A stretch of 64,000 bases of DNA from Ogataea parapolymorpha DL-1. Lineage: Eukaryota > Ascomycota > Pichiomycetes > Pichiales > Pichiaceae. Both the position numbers and the translations under genes were made by a program. Shown here piece after piece: positions 1 through 9,488 of this stretch. Location: contig NC_027863.1 in the NCBI RefSeq assembly GCF_000187245.1, forward strand, positions 302,735 through 366,734, read 5' to 3'. The stretch's first letter is position 1. Every line of letters starts with the position of its first letter. The notes under the pieces were generated by a model. It saw nothing but the letters and a program-made list of their open reading frames with translations, searched no databases and was not told the origin of the DNA.

Positions 1-1
1 A

Positions 2-2665
2 ATGAATCTGGTTGACATTGAAAATGCAAAGAAATCGCTCAATGAGGCGATTATATTCCGTGGGAGTTGCACAGATATGTGTCCAACGTACGAGCGAGTT
101 GAACGTGCCTTCAAGAATCAGGTCTCCAAATGGGAGAAAGACCCTGCTACGGGGAAGATATCACGAGACTATGCAGTGAAAACGTTTATGAGGCCTTCTG
201 GGCAACCTCCATCGTTACCTTCCGACGTTCGAACCCCTAGCGTATTGGTGAAAACTCTCGATTACCTGATCGAAAGGTTGCTGCCGAAACTGCCCGACTC
301 ACAGTCTTTTATATGGGATAGGACTCGCTCGATCCGACAAGATTTCACGCTTCAAAATAATTATTCGGGCCCCGAAGCGATCGACTGCCACGAGAAAATC
401 TGCCGAATTCACATATTATCGTCTCATGTCATGGCACAGGCAAACGATCCTGACTATCAACAACAGCAGGAAATTGAGCAGTTCAACAACTCGCTTCAAT
501 CTCTGACGCATATGTACGATGATGTGAGGTCAAGGGGAGGAAAATGCCCCAACGAGCCCGAGTTCAGGGCATATGAGCTTATATCCAAGTTAAAGGACAC
601 TGAACTGGACAGAAATATTCAAAAGCTTCCAGCAGTCATTCTCAATAGCGGAATAGTACAAAAAGCATTGATGTTGAGAGGACTCATAATAAACGGTTTT
701 GGCAACTTTCAAATGTTTGTTGAGTTTTTCCGTGTCATTATGGATCCAAGCACGCCGCTACTGCTTTCGTGTCTCTGCGAGATCCACTTCAATCAAGTGA
801 GACATATGGCAATGGTGACAATGGCCAAGGCATACCACTCCAAGTCAAAAAAAATGCCTGAGGCTTCAGTTTTAGCTGATTGGCTTGGATTCGACTCCGT
901 GGACCAGTTGGTGACGAGTTGCAAATTTTACGACATTCCTATATTAAACGACGATAATATTCTTAGAGTGGAAGTCACGGCATTGCGACAGGCATACAAA
1001 TCTTACCAAAAGCCACCAAGCTGCTCAAAACTCAATTACAAAATGGAAAACATATCGTATCAGCAAATTGTCAATTCGGGGATTCCAAACACTGCGATAA
1101 AAGCCAGCGTGGAGACCAGTCTTGCGCCCTCACAAACATCACAGCCTCCAAAGCAACTATTCCAGTTTGTGCCATCCCAATCGGAGCCTACAAAATCAGC
1201 TCCTCCGCCTGAAATTGAAAAGATTGAAATGTTACCGAACACGCCAACAAGCACTAAACCAAAACCTACTTTCTCCGTGCCAGCATCTTTTTCATTCGCA
1301 CCATCACAGCCACAACCAGAGCAGAATCCTGTTTCGATCGCACAAACGGAGCCTCCAATACCTGCAGAGCCTCCCAAACCCCAAAGCAAGCTAATAGATA
1401 GCCCAAGATTTGAGGCTGCTGCCAATATGGTGATCGATAATCTTCTCCATGATGTGGTTCGAAAGGAAACTGAAACAATCGTCAAGAACCTGGTTGAGGC
1501 GGAGAATCAACGGCGGATCCAGCACCATAATCAGATTGTCGATTCGCTCAAAAATGAGCTTTTTGTGGCATTTATGAGAGAACAAATGTACATCACTGCC
1601 ATAGACGTGAAAGCCAGGCTGTTTAGAGAAAGAAACCTGAAACGAAGAATACTACAGAAAATCAAAGCGGCTGCGGACAAGCTTGTGGTGAAGCATAGTG
1701 CTAAAAAAAGCAAACTTAACGAGATCCACTCGTTTGCCAACAAGGTCCGACCTGCATTTGTCCTTCCGGCACACGCTTCTTCCCGTCAATCCTCGCTGAG
1801 TCCCTCTCCATTGAAGAAAAAAAACGGATTTGAAGAGGACAATGTGAACTGTCTTGGTGATCTTCTACCATATATCAATCAACATCTACGCATGCTGGTC
1901 ATCGTCGATACATGGGACGATGTGGTTGCAAAATGGTTGTCCAATAAACTGTCTCTTAAAGAAACTTTTGAGTCAGGGAAGCGTGTCAAAACAGCTAAAC
2001 TGGAGACCGCAGAAGGAACCCTTGCCATCAGCTCAATTCCTGACAGATTTCGTTCACGGGTTGTTTTTAAGAACGTCAACCTCTTGTTGATAAAAATCGA
2101 ATACCCTATATCGCATGATCTTACAACATCGAGACAAGTTCTAGCCAAAGTGATCGAGTATTTGTCGAGGTTCAACAGAGAGGAGCCAGTTACATTGATG
2201 CTTGTTCTCATAAATTTTCCTCGCGAAATCGATTTGGTATCAAACCCACCCCCATGGCTCACTGTTAGAAGCATCAATCTGAACGCTAAAATGAGTCCAT
2301 TAACGCTGCAAAATAAGTTTCATCAATTTTTCAAAGACTCTGTCGAAAAATATCATCCATCATCATCGTCACTGCAGGACGCCGAAACGACGCTAATGTC
2401 CAGGTACACAACCATTGAAAATTCGCTTGTTGGTCTTCTCAGGGACGATCTGAGCAACCGCCACAAACTCGACTATATAAGGTCACTTGCAGGCAAACGT
2501 AAAGTGTCATATGATTCTGAGGTTTCCTTGATAACGGAAGAAACTCCGCCGTCGGGCAACTTCGAGTTTTGCAAGACTAGCACCCCTTCATTAGACATTT
2601 CAAAGAGCAAGAAACAGAAGATCGATGCGTTGCTTGAGCTTTCGGAATCTGTTTTGAAACGCTAG
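2..2665 (+). CDS. SAC3: Sac3, mRNA export scaffold (TREX-2), 5' partial
   Basis: Sac3 is the scaffold of TREX-2, which links transcription to mRNA export at nuclear pores. The SAC3/GANP domain occupies about residues 20-330 and carries the signatures GSCTDMCP (near residue 21) and GPEAIDCHEKICRIH (near residue 125). A Pro/Ser linker with scattered FxF-type motifs (about 370-465) is followed by a long charged helix at about 475-560, which fits the CID segment that binds Cdc31 and Sus1. The frame opens at base 2. Yeast Sac3 usually has a substantial N-terminal extension before the GSCTDMCP motif, and the S. cerevisiae protein is about 1300 residues, so the true start is probably left of the window. 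Convergent with SEC5, 36 bp between stops. Identity is firm; the 5' end is uncertain. Confidence 0.93.
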   Translation: MNLVDIENAKKSLNEAIIFRGSCTDMCPTYERVERAFKNQVSKWEKDPATGKISRDYAVKTFMRPSGQPPSLPSDVRTPSVLVKTLDYLIERLLPKLPDSQSFIWDRTRSIRQDFTLQNNYSGPEAIDCHEKICRIHILSSHVMAQANDPDYQQQQEIEQFNNSLQSLTHMYDDVRSRGGKCPNEPEFRAYELISKLKDTELDRNIQKLPAVILNSGIVQKALMLRGLIINGFGNFQMFVEFFRVIMDPSTPLLLSCLCEIHFNQVRHMAMVTMAKAYHSKSKKMPEASVLADWLGFDSVDQLVTSCKFYDIPILNDDNILRVEVTALRQAYKSYQKPPSCSKLNYKMENISYQQIVNSGIPNTAIKASVETSLAPSQTSQPPKQLFQFVPSQSEPTKSAPPPEIEKIEMLPNTPTSTKPKPTFSVPASFSFAPSQPQPEQNPVSIAQTEPPIPAEPPKPQSKLIDSPRFEAAANMVIDNLLHDVVRKETETIVKNLVEAENQRRIQHHNQIVDSLKNELFVAFMREQMYITAIDVKARLFRERNLKRRILQKIKAAADKLVVKHSAKKSKLNEIHSFANKVRPAFVLPAHASSRQSSLSPSPLKKKNGFEEDNVNCLGDLLPYINQHLRMLVIVDTWDDVVAKWLSNKLSLKETFESGKRVKTAKLETAEGTLAISSIPDRFRSRVVFKNVNLLLIKIEYPISHDLTTSRQVLAKVIEYLSRFNREEPVTLMLVLINFPREIDLVSNPPPWLTVRSINLNAKMSPLTLQNKFHQFFKDSVEKYHPSSSSLQDAETTLMSRYTTIENSLVGLLRDDLSNRHKLDYIRSLAGKRKVSYDSEVSLITEETPPSGNFEFCKTSTPSLDISKSKKQKIDALLELSESVLKR

Positions 2666-2701
2666 TACTTTTGTGTATTATATTGTATATTAATAGCATT
2701 G

Positions 2702-5338
2702 TTATAATCTATAGAAACAGTCTATCTGGGCACGGTTAGATTGCAGGTTTGAGGTGACAATATCGTTGATTTCGTTCGCATATTTTGTGTTCTTCCTGGA
2801 GAATCTATCGGAGACACTGATCAGTTTGTCCAGATTAATTTGTTCCTTTATCCCAGATTGGTTAAGATGCTGGAATAGTTCCACGAGGAAGCGCAGGTCA
2901 ACACTAATTTGAAGGAGACCGCTCGAGTTAAATTGCTGAATACTTTTGAGACTCTCAATCAACTTGAAAATGAAGTAGTTAATGAGGTCAAGCTCAATTC
3001 TCATGATGTAATTTTTGTTCGCCTTGTGGCCTAGCAGTTTTGACTTCACCAGTATTATCAAATTAATTGGTTGCAAAATGAATTTCGAAACAAGAATTTG
3101 CCTGGCCGAGAATTGGAACCAATCAACGCTCTTCACTCCGCCGAAAATGGTTTCCTCTAACTCTTTTTTGTAAGTGCTCATGTAGTCCTCATAAATTCTT
3201 TTCTCATATTTCTCAATCTTGCCGTAGACTTCAACACCGGATGTGGAGTACTTGGTGCCAAAATTAGTATCGAAAATCTTCAAGATCCTAGGCAGGAGAC
3301 GCAACTTGAGCAACGACAAGTTGCTGAGAATGGCAGGGTAGTAGAAATCTTTGTCTTTGGTGCCATCCGCATTGACAATTATACATTCCAACTGGTTATC
3401 AGCAATAATATCAAGAGATGTGATAAATTGCTTTTCAACATTAGCCAACAGTTCTGACTCAGGTTCGTAAATCAAGCTGCGCAGCTTTGGGATGAACATC
3501 TGATAGAAGTTGATAACGTAGTCAGCGGTTTTCGTGCAACCTTCAAATGTGTTACTCGTCGACCAATCTTCTGTATGCTTCAACCGCTTGGTATCTTTAA
3601 TCAAGACACACAAGACACCGTTGACGAGATTGGAGTTGATCGTTCTCAATGTCGACACAAACCTGCTATATTCGAGAGAAGTCTTATTTTTCAGCTTATC
3701 GATCGTCTTTTCGAGCTCTTGTTGGAGAACAATACAGTTATTGAGAGTTGTCAGAACAGATGAGTGAGGTGGGATAAATCCATACGAATCCAAGGATGCA
3801 GGATCTTTGGGAGAACGCTGATCTGTTGCAGAAGGAGCGTACTTGGTGCTTAGTTCTGCGCTGGTGGCATCGAAGATAAATTTAAGCTGGCTACACAGCT
3901 TTTCTGTGAGCACTTGTAGATACTCCTCGAATTTCTTTATTTGATAATCTTCAAGCTTTAAATGCTGGCGAGAATGAGGGTTTTTGATAGTTAAGTCATG
4001 TTCAAGATCATCAGAAGTGAAAAAATCAATCATGGTGGCAAACTTATAGAATCGATTGGTAATAATCTCCTCAGTTAGCTCACTGACATAGGCTCCTAAG
4101 AAGCCCCACAAATTTGCAACTAAAGGGGGGTCCACAATGTCGACGTCAGATCCGTGCTCTGCAATCAGGTAATGCGCGTGTTTCAATGCAGCGATGGAGA
4201 TCTCGTAACTATCTTCACTATTGTAGGCCCGAGTAAGGTTTTCACGAGCCTTAAGAAACCGCGAAAGTTGAACCTTAGTGAGATCTCCATCAATGCTCTC
4301 TTGGATGTAATTGTATTCAAGGTTCAAAAAGTATGGAATTGGGTTTTCACTGACTCCCAGTTCTAACAATTTCTTGATTATTGAAAGGAAGGAAGACTCA
4401 GATTGCGAACTTAACGAGCTAACATTCTCAATGTGCACATTCCCTAGTTTCTCCCATAGTTGTTTCTTGTACTCTGAAATGGTATCCTCCACCTCAGCCC
4501 ATATTCTGTCTAAAACAGGTTTATTTTTCTCATCGCTCTTGGTTGAGCTGAGATACACTCTTTTTCCTGCCATGTACTCATTGAAAATGGAGTCAAAATC
4601 CCCTCTTGCCACTAATTTTGTCAGCTTTTTGGGAAGGTCCAAAAGCACGCTGTTACTGGAGATCAGCGACAGAAAACTTTCGATCTCAGACGCTCTCTCC
4701 ATACCATCAAAGACGGGGTTCAGCATCATTGTTGACGACGTGTTAGCTTTCGCTATGGACTCACTCAGAGCAGTGATGTTTGCGGAAAGATTACTCATGG
4801 AGTATTCGCTATAAACCTCATCAAGCAGCTTTTTATTATCAATGGCTTTTTGGAAATTCTCTCCAATGAGTCGCTGCAACCTGGGTTTTTCAGCTTCAAG
4901 GCTTCTCTCTAAATACTCAACACTTTTCTGTAACTCTTTGTACGTTTTTTCTCTGTGTATAGTAGTCAGAAACAAGCGCGCATTGAACGATTTGGAGTCC
5001 ACCAGAAACTTCAGCTTCTTAGGGTCCCTTGTATCATCAATCACATCTTTGTCAATAAGTTCATCCAGGATCGATTCGTGAAATCCCAATGGGTCCGTCA
5101 GATTAAAGGCTGAGCGTCGTTTCTCTGCTGCCGGCTCGTCAGGCTGATCAGTAAGCAACTTGTTGAGCTGTTCCTTGGGGATTCTTTTAGTGATCTCGTC
5201 CAAATTGTCATTTTCGTTCAGCACAATTGGATTTGAGGCAAGCGATGCGGTTGAATATTCGGAAGGCTCCAGAGTGCGCAGTTGGTAAAAGTCCAGAAGC
5301 GTCTTTTCGTCTACCGCTTCCATGCGTTCGGTATTCAT
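2702..5338 (-). CDS. SEC5: Exocyst subunit Sec5
   Basis: Sec5 is a subunit of the exocyst, the octameric tether that docks secretory vesicles at the plasma membrane. The protein is 878 residues and mostly helical. The conserved N-terminal stretch RSAFNLTDPLGFHESILDEL and the following coiled-coil region (LERSLEAEKPRL, then a long helix ending near LSANITALSESIAKAN) match the Sec5 family. The frame is open 22 codons further upstream (to 5404), but that extension is hydrophobic and unlike Sec5. The ATG at 5338 (MNTERMEAVDEKTLLDFYQL) gives the expected N-terminus, including the conserved LLDFYQL. A second in-frame ATG lies five codons downstream. Divergent from the PHO86-like gene across about 270 bp. 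Confidence 0.88.
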   Translation of the reverse strand: MNTERMEAVDEKTLLDFYQLRTLEPSEYSTASLASNPIVLNENDNLDEITKRIPKEQLNKLLTDQPDEPAAEKRRSAFNLTDPLGFHESILDELIDKDVIDDTRDPKKLKFLVDSKSFNARLFLTTIHREKTYKELQKSVEYLERSLEAEKPRLQRLIGENFQKAIDNKKLLDEVYSEYSMSNLSANITALSESIAKANTSSTMMLNPVFDGMERASEIESFLSLISSNSVLLDLPKKLTKLVARGDFDSIFNEYMAGKRVYLSSTKSDEKNKPVLDRIWAEVEDTISEYKKQLWEKLGNVHIENVSSLSSQSESSFLSIIKKLLELGVSENPIPYFLNLEYNYIQESIDGDLTKVQLSRFLKARENLTRAYNSEDSYEISIAALKHAHYLIAEHGSDVDIVDPPLVANLWGFLGAYVSELTEEIITNRFYKFATMIDFFTSDDLEHDLTIKNPHSRQHLKLEDYQIKKFEEYLQVLTEKLCSQLKFIFDATSAELSTKYAPSATDQRSPKDPASLDSYGFIPPHSSVLTTLNNCIVLQQELEKTIDKLKNKTSLEYSRFVSTLRTINSNLVNGVLCVLIKDTKRLKHTEDWSTSNTFEGCTKTADYVINFYQMFIPKLRSLIYEPESELLANVEKQFITSLDIIADNQLECIIVNADGTKDKDFYYPAILSNLSLLKLRLLPRILKIFDTNFGTKYSTSGVEVYGKIEKYEKRIYEDYMSTYKKELEETIFGGVKSVDWFQFSARQILVSKFILQPINLIILVKSKLLGHKANKNYIMRIELDLINYFIFKLIESLKSIQQFNSSGLLQISVDLRFLVELFQHLNQSGIKEQINLDKLISVSDRFSRKNTKYANEINDIVTSNLQSNRAQIDCFYRL

Positions 5339-5610
5339 GGGGAAGAAAATAAACAGAGAAATAAATTTCGTCGCGTCGATGAGTCTAGGGCAAGACGGGA
5401 GCATCTACAAAGAACCAGCTCAACAGGCCCCATCTGTTCAACATCTAAGCGAATCAGACCAGTCGATTTGGCAGTTCTAGGCCAACTCAGCTGTCTCTCT
5501 TATTCTTCCTCGGCTTTCCGCACGTGGTTAATTTCCCCATTCGGAAACCAAATATAAAATGCTCAGCTTTTTTGCTTCCCGGAGCAAAACTTGCTGACCA
5601 GCTTTCTACC

Positions 5611-6471
5611 ATGGCTGCACAGAAATCGGCATCGCTCGATGCTCCTCTTGAAATGAACAAACCGAGCACCATTGAATCAATGCCTATTCTGCCTGACCTG
5701 GCTGAGCCGGTGACGAATTTGCAGATGGACTATTTATTTTACAAGAAATCATTGCTCACAAAGACAGTGTTCAAATCCAAAGCTGTTGCGTCTTTGCTTG
5801 TTGCTGCGTTTGCAGGACTCTTTTACCGTAAATTCGGGCCTTATTTCACTCCATACAACTTCAGGAACGGAACTACCGAAGGGTTGCACAATATCTACCA
5901 CTCTCCATTTTTCATCCAAGACGCGTTTTATCTTGTCTCCTCGACGTTTATGATTTTCTCTGCCACTCTTGTTGCCGCATGGCTTCATACGAACTTCTTG
6001 AAGTACGAGGCAGAGGAGGTGCCCAAGCACATGGAGCAGTATTTTGGGCTGGACCTGGAAGACTATGCTAAGAGTTCTGTCAAGTCAAAGCTAAGAAGAG
6101 TCCCAGCAGACGTAAAGCAAAAAGTGAAATTCATGGAGAAACATTCGTTTGTGATACAATATCGCGAGACGCCGATCGCTTTTATAGTGCAGCAGAAGAA
6201 GTCTGATTCCAGCTTCAACATCACTGGTCTTGCCGTGAGACGGGTCTATATCAAGTCCAAGATCCTTGCAGACTTGCTCGACTGGGCCAAGAAAGAACTT
6301 AGTCCCAAAGAATCGACTTCGATCACTGTCTACTCGTTTGAGACGTTTGATATTGACATTCTCAAAGAAAGCGGTTTCAAGCTGTTGAAAAAAGAGCCGT
6401 TAGACTCCTTTGTTCTGGGATCATTGTTTGGGATCACTCGCGACACATACATCTACGAATGGAGCAGTTAA
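5611..6471 (+). CDS. PHO86: Pho86-like ER membrane protein
   Basis: The product is 286 residues from the ATG at 5611 (MAAQKSASLDAPLEMNKPSTIE); the frame extends 29 codons upstream, but this start fits better. There are two hydrophobic segments, around AVASLLVAAFAGLFY and AFYLVSSTFMIFSATLVAAW, followed by a soluble C-terminal part with an acetyltransferase-like look (LAVRRVYIKSKILADLLDWAKKEL). This architecture and length fit Pho86, the ER protein that lets the phosphate transporter Pho84 leave the ER. The assignment rests on layout and a remembered resemblance, not on a catalytic motif, so an unrelated N-acetyltransferase-like membrane protein is possible. Confidence 0.7.
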   Translation: MAAQKSASLDAPLEMNKPSTIESMPILPDLAEPVTNLQMDYLFYKKSLLTKTVFKSKAVASLLVAAFAGLFYRKFGPYFTPYNFRNGTTEGLHNIYHSPFFIQDAFYLVSSTFMIFSATLVAAWLHTNFLKYEAEEVPKHMEQYFGLDLEDYAKSSVKSKLRRVPADVKQKVKFMEKHSFVIQYRETPIAFIVQQKKSDSSFNITGLAVRRVYIKSKILADLLDWAKKELSPKESTSITVYSFETFDIDILKESGFKLLKKEPLDSFVLGSLFGITRDTYIYEWSS

Positions 6472-6521
6472 ACTTGCGAATCTGAAATCACGCTGTATAT
6501 TCTTTCGTTCTCTATAATACA

Positions 6522-7433
6522 TTAATGGCCGGCTTCGGCAGCTGTACTTTCCTGTAGATGGAAAACATCATGGAGCTCGTCGTCCTCGAACTCGTTATCA
6601 ATCTCTATCTCGCGAAGAAGACCCGTCTTCACGTCATAAATAAAACCCAGTATCTCAAGGCCGTTGTGTTTCGATGCATTCACAAAGCTAGGATGTTTGC
6701 GGATTTCGCTAATGGAATTGGCAATGTTGAGTTCACTGAGCTTGGTACATTTATCAAACGGGTCCTCGATGCTCTTCAGAGTGGCCAGGTTTTTGGCACG
6801 GATTTGCCTGACAGGCGCCAGCCAGTTGTCCAGCACTCCGCCAATTTTTTTGGACGACAGAGCAGCCCAGACTCCGCCACAGTCAGTGTGGCCACAGACA
6901 ATGATCCGTTTCACCTTGAGAACGTCAATGGCAAACTGAAGCGCAGACATGGATGAGAAATCCTGGTAAGAAATCAGGTTGGCGATGTTGCGTAGGGTGA
7001 ACACCTCGCCCGGAACGCAGCCCAACGTGGTGCATTCGTTCACCCTGGAATCAGAACATCCAACCCACAGAGTGTGTGGAGACTGGCCCTTGCCGGACTT
7101 CTCCAGCACTGCTGGCATCGTGTCCTGAAGGCGTTTCATTGCAGAGCGGTTAGCCTGTAAAATGTCATTCACGGTGCTCTCTCTGTCAAGTTGGAAAGGC
7201 GACTCCGAACTCACAGAAACAGAAGACTGGGAGCTGAGAGACGGCGACATGCTAATTGACGATGTCTTGTCAAGCTCAATCTCGGACTCTGTGGCGTCAG
7301 TCTGTTTGTGAGGGTGGTGGTGATGCCGTGGCTGGACGCCCTCCTGCTCGTGCTCGTATCTGATAACATTGTTGATGCCCATTCTGGTGGAAAAAGTGTG
7401 GAGTTTTCTTGGGAGGAGAGCAGATCTGAGCAT
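6522..7433 (-). CDS. NCE103: Beta-class carbonic anhydrase
   Basis: Carbonic anhydrase interconverts CO2 and bicarbonate and supplies bicarbonate for carboxylation reactions. The zinc ligands of the beta class are visible: Cys and Asp in GCSDSR, and His and Cys in VCGHTDCGG. The catalytic domain begins after about residue 85. The N-terminus is long: 303 residues in all, against about 220 in S. cerevisiae. It starts with an Arg/Ser/Leu-rich stretch that resembles a mitochondrial presequence (MLRSALLPRKLHTFSTR), followed by a His/Ser-rich linker. A second in-frame ATG at 7382 (MGINNVIRY) would give a 286-residue protein without that presequence. A TATATATA element at 7461-7468 lies only about 30 bp before the first ATG but about 80 bp before the second. 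Confidence 0.93.
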   Translation of the reverse strand: MLRSALLPRKLHTFSTRMGINNVIRYEHEQEGVQPRHHHHPHKQTDATESEIELDKTSSISMSPSLSSQSSVSVSSESPFQLDRESTVNDILQANRSAMKRLQDTMPAVLEKSGKGQSPHTLWVGCSDSRVNECTTLGCVPGEVFTLRNIANLISYQDFSSMSALQFAIDVLKVKRIIVCGHTDCGGVWAALSSKKIGGVLDNWLAPVRQIRAKNLATLKSIEDPFDKCTKLSELNIANSISEIRKHPSFVNASKHNGLEILGFIYDVKTGLLREIEIDNEFEDDELHDVFHLQESTAAEAGH

Positions 7434-7460
7434 CTAAACCTCGCGGACGGGCCGCTCAAG

Positions 7461-7468
7461 TATATATA
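7461..7468 (-). promoter_or_regulatory. TATA element of NCE103
   Basis: TATATATA lies upstream of the carbonic anhydrase gene, about 30 bp from the first ATG and about 80 bp from the second. Yeast transcription normally starts 40-120 bp downstream of TATA, so many transcripts may begin inside the presequence region. Confidence 0.5.
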
Positions 7469-7676
7469 TCGTGGAACTCCAACGTTTTCTTGCCGGATGC
7501 TATTGTTTCATCAAGAGCCGCAACGCAAAATCAATGATGACATCAATCTGTACAATAGTTATCTATGCACCAGCGAACATTTTTCAGACGCACACCGAGT
7601 GATGTAAATTAAAAAGTTTTTTTAGCTGATCAGGCTGTGCACTTATACCCAGGCTTGTTGAGTCATCTGTTGAGCT

Positions 7677-8321
7677 ATGAAAGCCGCACTTCGCCGGACG
7701 ATCAAAGCGCGACTCGCCAGGTTAGGCCAGTCGGAGCTTTTGGCACAGTCGCAGCGAGTTCTCGCCAAGCTCACGGCGTTGCCCCAGTATCAGAATGCCC
7801 AGACAATCGCGCTGTACATGTCGATGGACAACTCCGAAATTAAGACAGATCTGCTGGTCAGAGATGCCCTTGACCGCGGAAAGCGTGTCTATTTGCCCCG
7901 TATCACACAATTATCAAAGTTCCAAGACTACCAGCGACACGAAAAACAGAAATCCTGCTTGCATTTTCTACAAGTGGAACTAAACGATCTCGAGCAAATG
8001 AAGCCGCAGGGAAAATACCAATTGCGAGAGCCAGCATTCAAATTTGCGGGCGAAAAGGTGGTGAACGATCTCCTGCTTACCAACACTCGGCTAGACCTCA
8101 TGGTCATGCCGGGACTCGCATTTACGCCGAACTGCGACCGGCTCGGACACGGCGTGGGCTTCTATGACGACTTCATCAAAAGATATCACGAAAAGTACAG
8201 CGAAAAACCTTATCTGCTAGGAATTGGGCTCAGGGAACAGCTAGAGCAGACGCTTCCCCTGGAGGCCCATGACGAAAAACTCGATTGTGTGATTCTTGGA
8301 GACGGCCAGTGCTTCCCCTAG
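7677..8321 (+). CDS. FAU1: 5-formyltetrahydrofolate cyclo-ligase
   Basis: This enzyme uses ATP to convert 5-formyl-THF to 5,10-methenyl-THF and returns stored folate to one-carbon metabolism. The protein is 214 residues, as expected for the family. The family signature near the C-terminus is intact: DLMVMPGLAFTPNCDRLGHGVGFYDDFIKRY, with the glycine-rich GHGVGFYD phosphate-binding loop. The N-terminal basic helix (MKAALRRTIKARLARL) is also typical. It is convergent with the thioesterase gene, and the two stop codons share the tetranucleotide CTAG at 8318-8321. Confidence 0.95.
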   Translation: MKAALRRTIKARLARLGQSELLAQSQRVLAKLTALPQYQNAQTIALYMSMDNSEIKTDLLVRDALDRGKRVYLPRITQLSKFQDYQRHEKQKSCLHFLQVELNDLEQMKPQGKYQLREPAFKFAGEKVVNDLLLTNTRLDLMVMPGLAFTPNCDRLGHGVGFYDDFIKRYHEKYSEKPYLLGIGLREQLEQTLPLEAHDEKLDCVILGDGQCFP

Positions 8322-9064
8322 AATAGGCCAAAAAACCACTTGGTGCGCTCGGGAACAAACTTCGCGTTCGCCTTGACCAGTGTTCTTTTACCATTCCCAG
8401 CCAGCATGATGCCCTTTACCTCGACCTCTCCGTTCTCGACGGGACCGACCTTGGATTTAATGACCACGAAGCTGTCGACGAGTGTCGGGAATTTATAGTT
8501 TAAAGTAAGGCTTTTCGTGTGGACCTTTGCCGGGTTTTTCAGCCCATTTTGTAGCATGCAGTGTTTCTTCAAGGTTTCGTCGATCACCAGCGAGATAATG
8601 CCACCATGGACTAGAAAAGGATATCCACAGAGTTTTTTTCCCAAATGGATAACACTGACAGACTCTCCGGATTCCTGGTTGTGGAACGTGATTGGTGCAA
8701 TCGCAATGGATCCAGGCGTGTTCAGTCTCTGATGGATGCCATCCTTGACCGTGTCTAGCTGGTTCCAGGCGCGCGTAGCCACATATTTCGGGTCTTTGGA
8801 CAGTTTGGCAACGATTGGCACCTCTTTCAACTTATTCTCCAACTCCTGCTGATATTTCTCCGTCTCCTGAGGTGTGGTTGGCAGTGGGGTAGTGATGAAC
8901 TGGTCCACTATCTCCTGGGCGGAATACTTGTAAGATAGGCCCAAACCAGCGGCGAATGTAAGCACATACAGCGGAACGTACGAGCGTCTGCGCGTTGCAG
9001 CTGTCTGCGAGTACGATCTGATAATCTGCTTGCCAATTGGCACGAATACTCTTGCCCTAAACAT
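8318..9064 (-). CDS. Mitochondrial HotDog-fold thioesterase-like protein (Fmp10-like)
   Basis: From the ATG at 9064 the product is 248 residues. An Arg-rich N-terminus ([29 protein letters not shown]) resembles a mitochondrial presequence. A single hydrophobic segment ([17 protein letters not shown]) follows, then a HotDog domain with [15 protein letters not shown], the thioesterase-family helix. Length and layout match S. cerevisiae Fmp10, a mitochondrial protein of unknown function. The frame extends 26 codons upstream, but that extension would overlap the TIM10 promoter. The substrate cannot be inferred. The divergent promoter shared with TIM10 is only 84 bp. Confidence 0.8.
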   Translation of the reverse strand: MFRARVFVPIGKQIIRSYSQTAATRRRSYVPLYVLTFAAGLGLSYKYSAQEIVDQFITTPLPTTPQETEKYQQELENKLKEVPIVAKLSKDPKYVATRAWNQLDTVKDGIHQRLNTPGSIAIAPITFHNQESGESVSVIHLGKKLCGYPFLVHGGIISLVIDETLKKHCMLQNGLKNPAKVHTKSLTLNYKFPTLVDSFVVIKSKVGPVENGEVEVKGIMLAGNGKRTLVKANAKFVPERTKWFFGLF

Positions 9065-9148
9065 GATGGGGAAGAAGGGGACAATTTGAAAATAACACTG
9101 GACGATCGACGCAAACTTAAACTGGAAAATTTTACAAGGCAATCTACA

Positions 9149-9427
9149 ATGTCGTTCCTAGGATTCGGAGGAGGGGCTCCCCAGATCTCTTCAGAGCAGA
9201 AAATACAGGCCGCTGAGGCCGAGCTCGACATGGTCACCACCATGTTCAACCAGCTTGTCGACTCGTGTCACAAGAAGTGTTTTGACAGAAATTACGCCGA
9301 AGGAGATTTGACCAAGAACGAGAGTCTGTGCATCGACAGATGTGTTGCCAAGTACTTCGACGCCAACGTCAAGGTGGGCGAGAGCATGCAATCATTGGGC
9401 AAGAGCGGAACTCTCAACAGGAAATAA
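9149..9427 (+). CDS. TIM10: Tim10, small TIM chaperone of the mitochondrial intermembrane space
   Basis: Tim10 forms the hexameric Tim9-Tim10 chaperone that carries hydrophobic inner-membrane proteins across the intermembrane space. The 92-residue product has the twin CX3C signature (CHKKC and CIDRC), which forms two disulfides through the Mia40 pathway. The N-terminus MSFLGFGGG and the stretch [18 protein letters not shown] are nearly identical to Tim10 of other yeasts. The start is the ATG at 9149; the in-frame upstream extension from 9086 has no homology and overlaps the promoter. Confidence 0.97.
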   Translation: MSFLGFGGGAPQISSEQKIQAAEAELDMVTTMFNQLVDSCHKKCFDRNYAEGDLTKNESLCIDRCVAKYFDANVKVGESMQSLGKSGTLNRK

Positions 9428-9488
9428 ATAAATCGTGTGTATATACAGATTACCTATTATATCGTCAATCTAGCTAATGCAAACGGCA

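Noticed and set aside
2702..5404. Other-strand frames inside SEC5 up to 167 codons
   Set aside because: They lack motifs and lie wholly inside a well-supported gene, so they are treated as shadows.
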